Shown here one piece after another: positions 62,419 to 64,000 of a DNA stretch of 64,000 nt. A program made the position numbers and the translations under genes. Each line of letters starts with the position of its first letter. Position 1 is the stretch's first letter. Under the pieces are notes generated by a model that was given only the letters and a program-made list of their open reading frames with translations, was not told the DNA's origin and made no database searches. This DNA is from Microbacterium testaceum (GTDB lineage: Bacteria; Actinomycetota; Actinomycetes; Actinomycetales; Microbacteriaceae), in assembly GCF_003075375.1 (NCBI RefSeq), contig NZ_QDFT01000018.1:9-64008 (forward strand). Direction: 5' to 3'.

Positions 62419-63063
62419 ATGTCGGAAGACAACAAGGTCGTCGCGGAGCTCCGCGAGAACTTCGGCAAGGGCTTCGCCCGCCGTCTGCGCGCCGAGGGCA
62501 AGATCCCCGCGGTCATCTACGGCCACGGCACCGACCCCCAGCACGTCGCGCTGCCCGGCCACCAGGTCGCGTTGCTCATCCGTCGCGCCAACGCGCTGCT
62601 CGACCTCGACATCGCCGGCAAGGGCCAGCTCGTCCTGGTGAAGGACGTCCAGAAGGACCCCGTGCGTCAGGTCATCGAGCACATCGACCTGCTCGTGGTC
62701 AAGAAGGGCGAGAAGGTCAGCGTCGACGTGCCCGTCGTCCTCACCGGTGAGCCCTTCCCCGGCACGGTCGCCATGCTCGACACCGCGTCGGTGTCGCTCG
62801 AGGTCGAGGCCACCCACATCCCCCAGAACATCGAGGTCGACGTCGAGGGCGCCGAGGACGGCACGCAGATCACCGCGGCCGACCTGACCCTGCCCCGGGG
62901 TGCGACGCTGGTGACCGAGCCCGAGACCCTGATCGTGGGTGTCTCGGTCCCGCTCGACACGATCGCCGCCGACGAAGAGATCGCCGAGGCCGACGCCGAG
63001 GTCGCCGAGGAGCAGTCCGAAGAGGCCGAGACGGCCGAGGGCGCCGAGGGCGACGACAACTGA
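62419..63063 (+). CDS. rplY: 50S ribosomal protein L25 (general stress protein Ctc form)
   Basis: 214 residues. The N-terminal 5S rRNA-binding domain has ENFGKGFARRLRAEGKIPAVIYGHG and the C-terminal TL5 domain has VPVVLTGEPFPGTV and EVEATHIPQNIEVDV. The tail is very acidic (EEQSEEAETAEGAEGDDN). GAGGAG precedes the ATG. A long structured leader suggests autoregulation. pth follows, the usual neighbour. Confidence 0.96.
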   Translation: MSEDNKVVAELRENFGKGFARRLRAEGKIPAVIYGHGTDPQHVALPGHQVALLIRRANALLDLDIAGKGQLVLVKDVQKDPVRQVIEHIDLLVVKKGEKVSVDVPVVLTGEPFPGTVAMLDTASVSLEVEATHIPQNIEVDVEGAEDGTQITAADLTLPRGATLVTEPETLIVGVSVPLDTIAADEEIAEADAEVAEEQSEEAETAEGAEGDDN

Positions 63064-63093
63064 TCGCGCGCGGGCCTCACGGTCCGCGGCAGG

Positions 63094-63126
63094 CGAGGGG
63101 GCGCGTTTCGCGCCCCCTCGTTTTTT
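63094..63126 (+). terminator. Intrinsic terminator after rplY
   Basis: Perfect 12-bp stem CGAGGGGGCGCG (63094-63105) / CGCGCCCCCTCG (63109-63120) with a ttt loop, then TTTTTT. This is the clearest rho-independent terminator in the window. Confidence 0.95.
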
Positions 63127-63196
63127 CGATGCGGGGGAGATCGTCTTCCCCGCCCGGATGGCGAGGGTCCTCACCGGATCCGGAAGGATGGATGCC

Positions 63197-63781
63197 ATGG
63201 CGGACACCTGGCTCATCGTGGGACTCGGAAACCCCGGACCGCGGTACGAGGCGACGCGCCACAACGTCGGACAGATGGTGCTCGACGAACTGGCCGCCCG
63301 CCGCCGTGAGTCCTTCAAGGCGCACAAGGCCAACGCGCGCGTGGTCGAGACGTGGCTGCGCCCCGGTGCCGCCAAGCTGGTCCTGGCCAAGCCGAACAGC
63401 TTCATGAACGTCTCGGGCGGCCCCGCGTCGCAGCTCGCGCGTTTCTACGGCACCGAGGCCGAGCGGGTCGTCGTCGTCCACGACGAGCTCGACATCCCCT
63501 TCGACACCATCAAGCTCAAGGTCGGTGGGGGACACGGCGGCCACAACGGCGTGCGCGACATCGCCAAGGCCCTCGGTACGGCCGACTTCCCGCGCGTGCG
63601 GGTCGGCATCGGCCGCCCGGCGGGGCGCCAGGATCCGGCCGACTGGGTGCTCGATCCCTTCGGTGCGGCGGAACGCACGACCCTGCCGATCCTGGTCTCG
63701 GATGCCGCTGACGCGGTCGAGATGCTGATCGACGAGGGGCTGGTCGCCGCGCAGCAGCGCTTTCACGCCCCGCGCGCCTGA
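63197..63781 (+). CDS. pth: Peptidyl-tRNA hydrolase
   Basis: 194 residues. Pth motifs: LIVGLGNPGPRYEATRHNVGQMV with the catalytic histidine, KPNSFMNVSG, VHDELDIPF, GGGHGGHNGVRDI and RVRVGIGRP. It frees peptides from peptidyl-tRNA. I chose the ATG at 63197 because GGAAGG lies 9 nt upstream; two ATGs just before it are too close to that site. Confidence 0.96.
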   Translation: MADTWLIVGLGNPGPRYEATRHNVGQMVLDELAARRRESFKAHKANARVVETWLRPGAAKLVLAKPNSFMNVSGGPASQLARFYGTEAERVVVVHDELDIPFDTIKLKVGGGHGGHNGVRDIAKALGTADFPRVRVGIGRPAGRQDPADWVLDPFGAAERTTLPILVSDAADAVEMLIDEGLVAAQQRFHAPRA

Positions 63782-63817
63782 CCGTCCGGCATCCTGCTGC
63801 GCGCGAGCCGGGTACGC

Positions 63818-63851
63818 GAACGGCCCCGATCCGCGAGGACCGGGGCCGTTC
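63818..63851. terminator. Bidirectional terminator between pth and the next gene
   Basis: GAACGGCCCCG (63818-63828) pairs with CGGGGCCGTTC (63841-63851), extended inward by TCC / GGA around a gcga loop. It serves two convergent genes. Confidence 0.85.
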
Positions 63852-63857
63852 CGGCGT

Positions 63858-64000
63858 TCAGAGAGTCGAGCCGATGCCGACCGACGCGCCGATGCCGAGC
63901 GCGCTGACGACCACGACGCCGCCGAGCACGGCGAGGACGATGGCGGCGATCCCCCAGCCGCGTCCCCGGTTCTTCACCGCGGCGACGATGCCCTGGATGA
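63858..64000 (-). CDS. C-terminal part of a small membrane protein (cut by window edge)
   Basis: 47 codons before the stop at 63858-63860. A basic loop (AAVKNRGRGWG) is followed by one hydrophobic segment, AIVLAVLGGVVVVSALGIG, and a short tail ending GSTL. It resembles the end of small actinobacterial membrane proteins with DUF4190-like hairpins. The rest lies outside the window, so no family can be named. Confidence 0.6.
   Translation of the reverse strand, partial: IQGIVAAVKNRGRGWGIAAIVLAVLGGVVVVSALGIGASVGIGSTL

Overview
The window is high-GC actinobacterial chromosome, most probably from Microbacterium or a close relative in the Microbacteriaceae. The evidence is the strong G/C third-position bias, frequent GTG starts, core-gene neighbourhoods typical of Actinobacteria (PMT mannosyltransferase divergent from rsmI, then metG-tatD, rsmA, ispE; tRNA-Gln-glmU-prs; rplY-pth), lipoprotein signals, and many genes whose start lies only 6-9 nt behind a TAnnnT -10 box, the signature of leaderless transcripts. 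I see no phage, insertion sequence, CRISPR array or replication origin. Both ends cut through genes (recQ on the left, a small membrane protein on the right).

Layout. 1-7.1 kb: recQ, an ATP-dependent DNA ligase, a hydrolase-like protein, a NYN-LOTUS RNA-binding protein, a Gfo/Idh oxidoreductase and an M20 peptidase. 7.2-12.6 kb: a LacI regulator and the ChvE-MmsAB-type sugar ABC importer it probably controls; matching operators lie in front of both. 12.7-17 kb: a NarL-type two-component system overlapping a DUF4097 protein, then a DMT exporter divergent from a MarR regulator. 17-24 kb: a very large HrpA helicase, a GH3 lipoprotein and an LCP wall-assembly protein. 24-32 kb: aldo/keto reductase, YyaL-like thioredoxin-domain protein, PMT/rsmI pair, metG-tatD. 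32-38 kb: sugar porter, rsmA, CpdA-like phosphoesterase, Stealth-type sugar-phosphate transferase. 38-43 kb: ispE behind a coupled micro-ORF, DUF427, and an OpuC-type osmoprotectant importer. 43-49 kb: ABC-F ATPase, a MarR-membrane protein pair, tRNA-Gln-glmU-prs. 49-52 kb: an operon for a flavinylated extracytoplasmic electron carrier (FMN-binding lipoprotein, ApbE flavin transferase, RnfD-reductase fusion). 52-57 kb: an unknown acidic protein, VanZ plus an OmpR-type two-component system, gnd. 57-62 kb: a gluconate/L-idonate catabolic cluster (gntK, GntR regulator, GntP permease, idnO-like, idnD-like) that feeds 6-phosphogluconate to gnd. 62-64 kb: rplY with a structured leader, pth, and the end of a small membrane protein.

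The most unusual feature is structural. The five largest gene-free gaps each hold a different family of long imperfect palindromes in one to three copies, surrounded by GC-rich low-complexity DNA. The families share no obvious sequence, yet two of them span exactly 67 bp (B and C) and two exactly 86 bp (D and E). The flavinylation operon, the micro-ORF before ispE, the 1-nt spacing between tRNA-Gln and the glmU start codon, and the hairpin in the rplY leader are the other points most worth following up.
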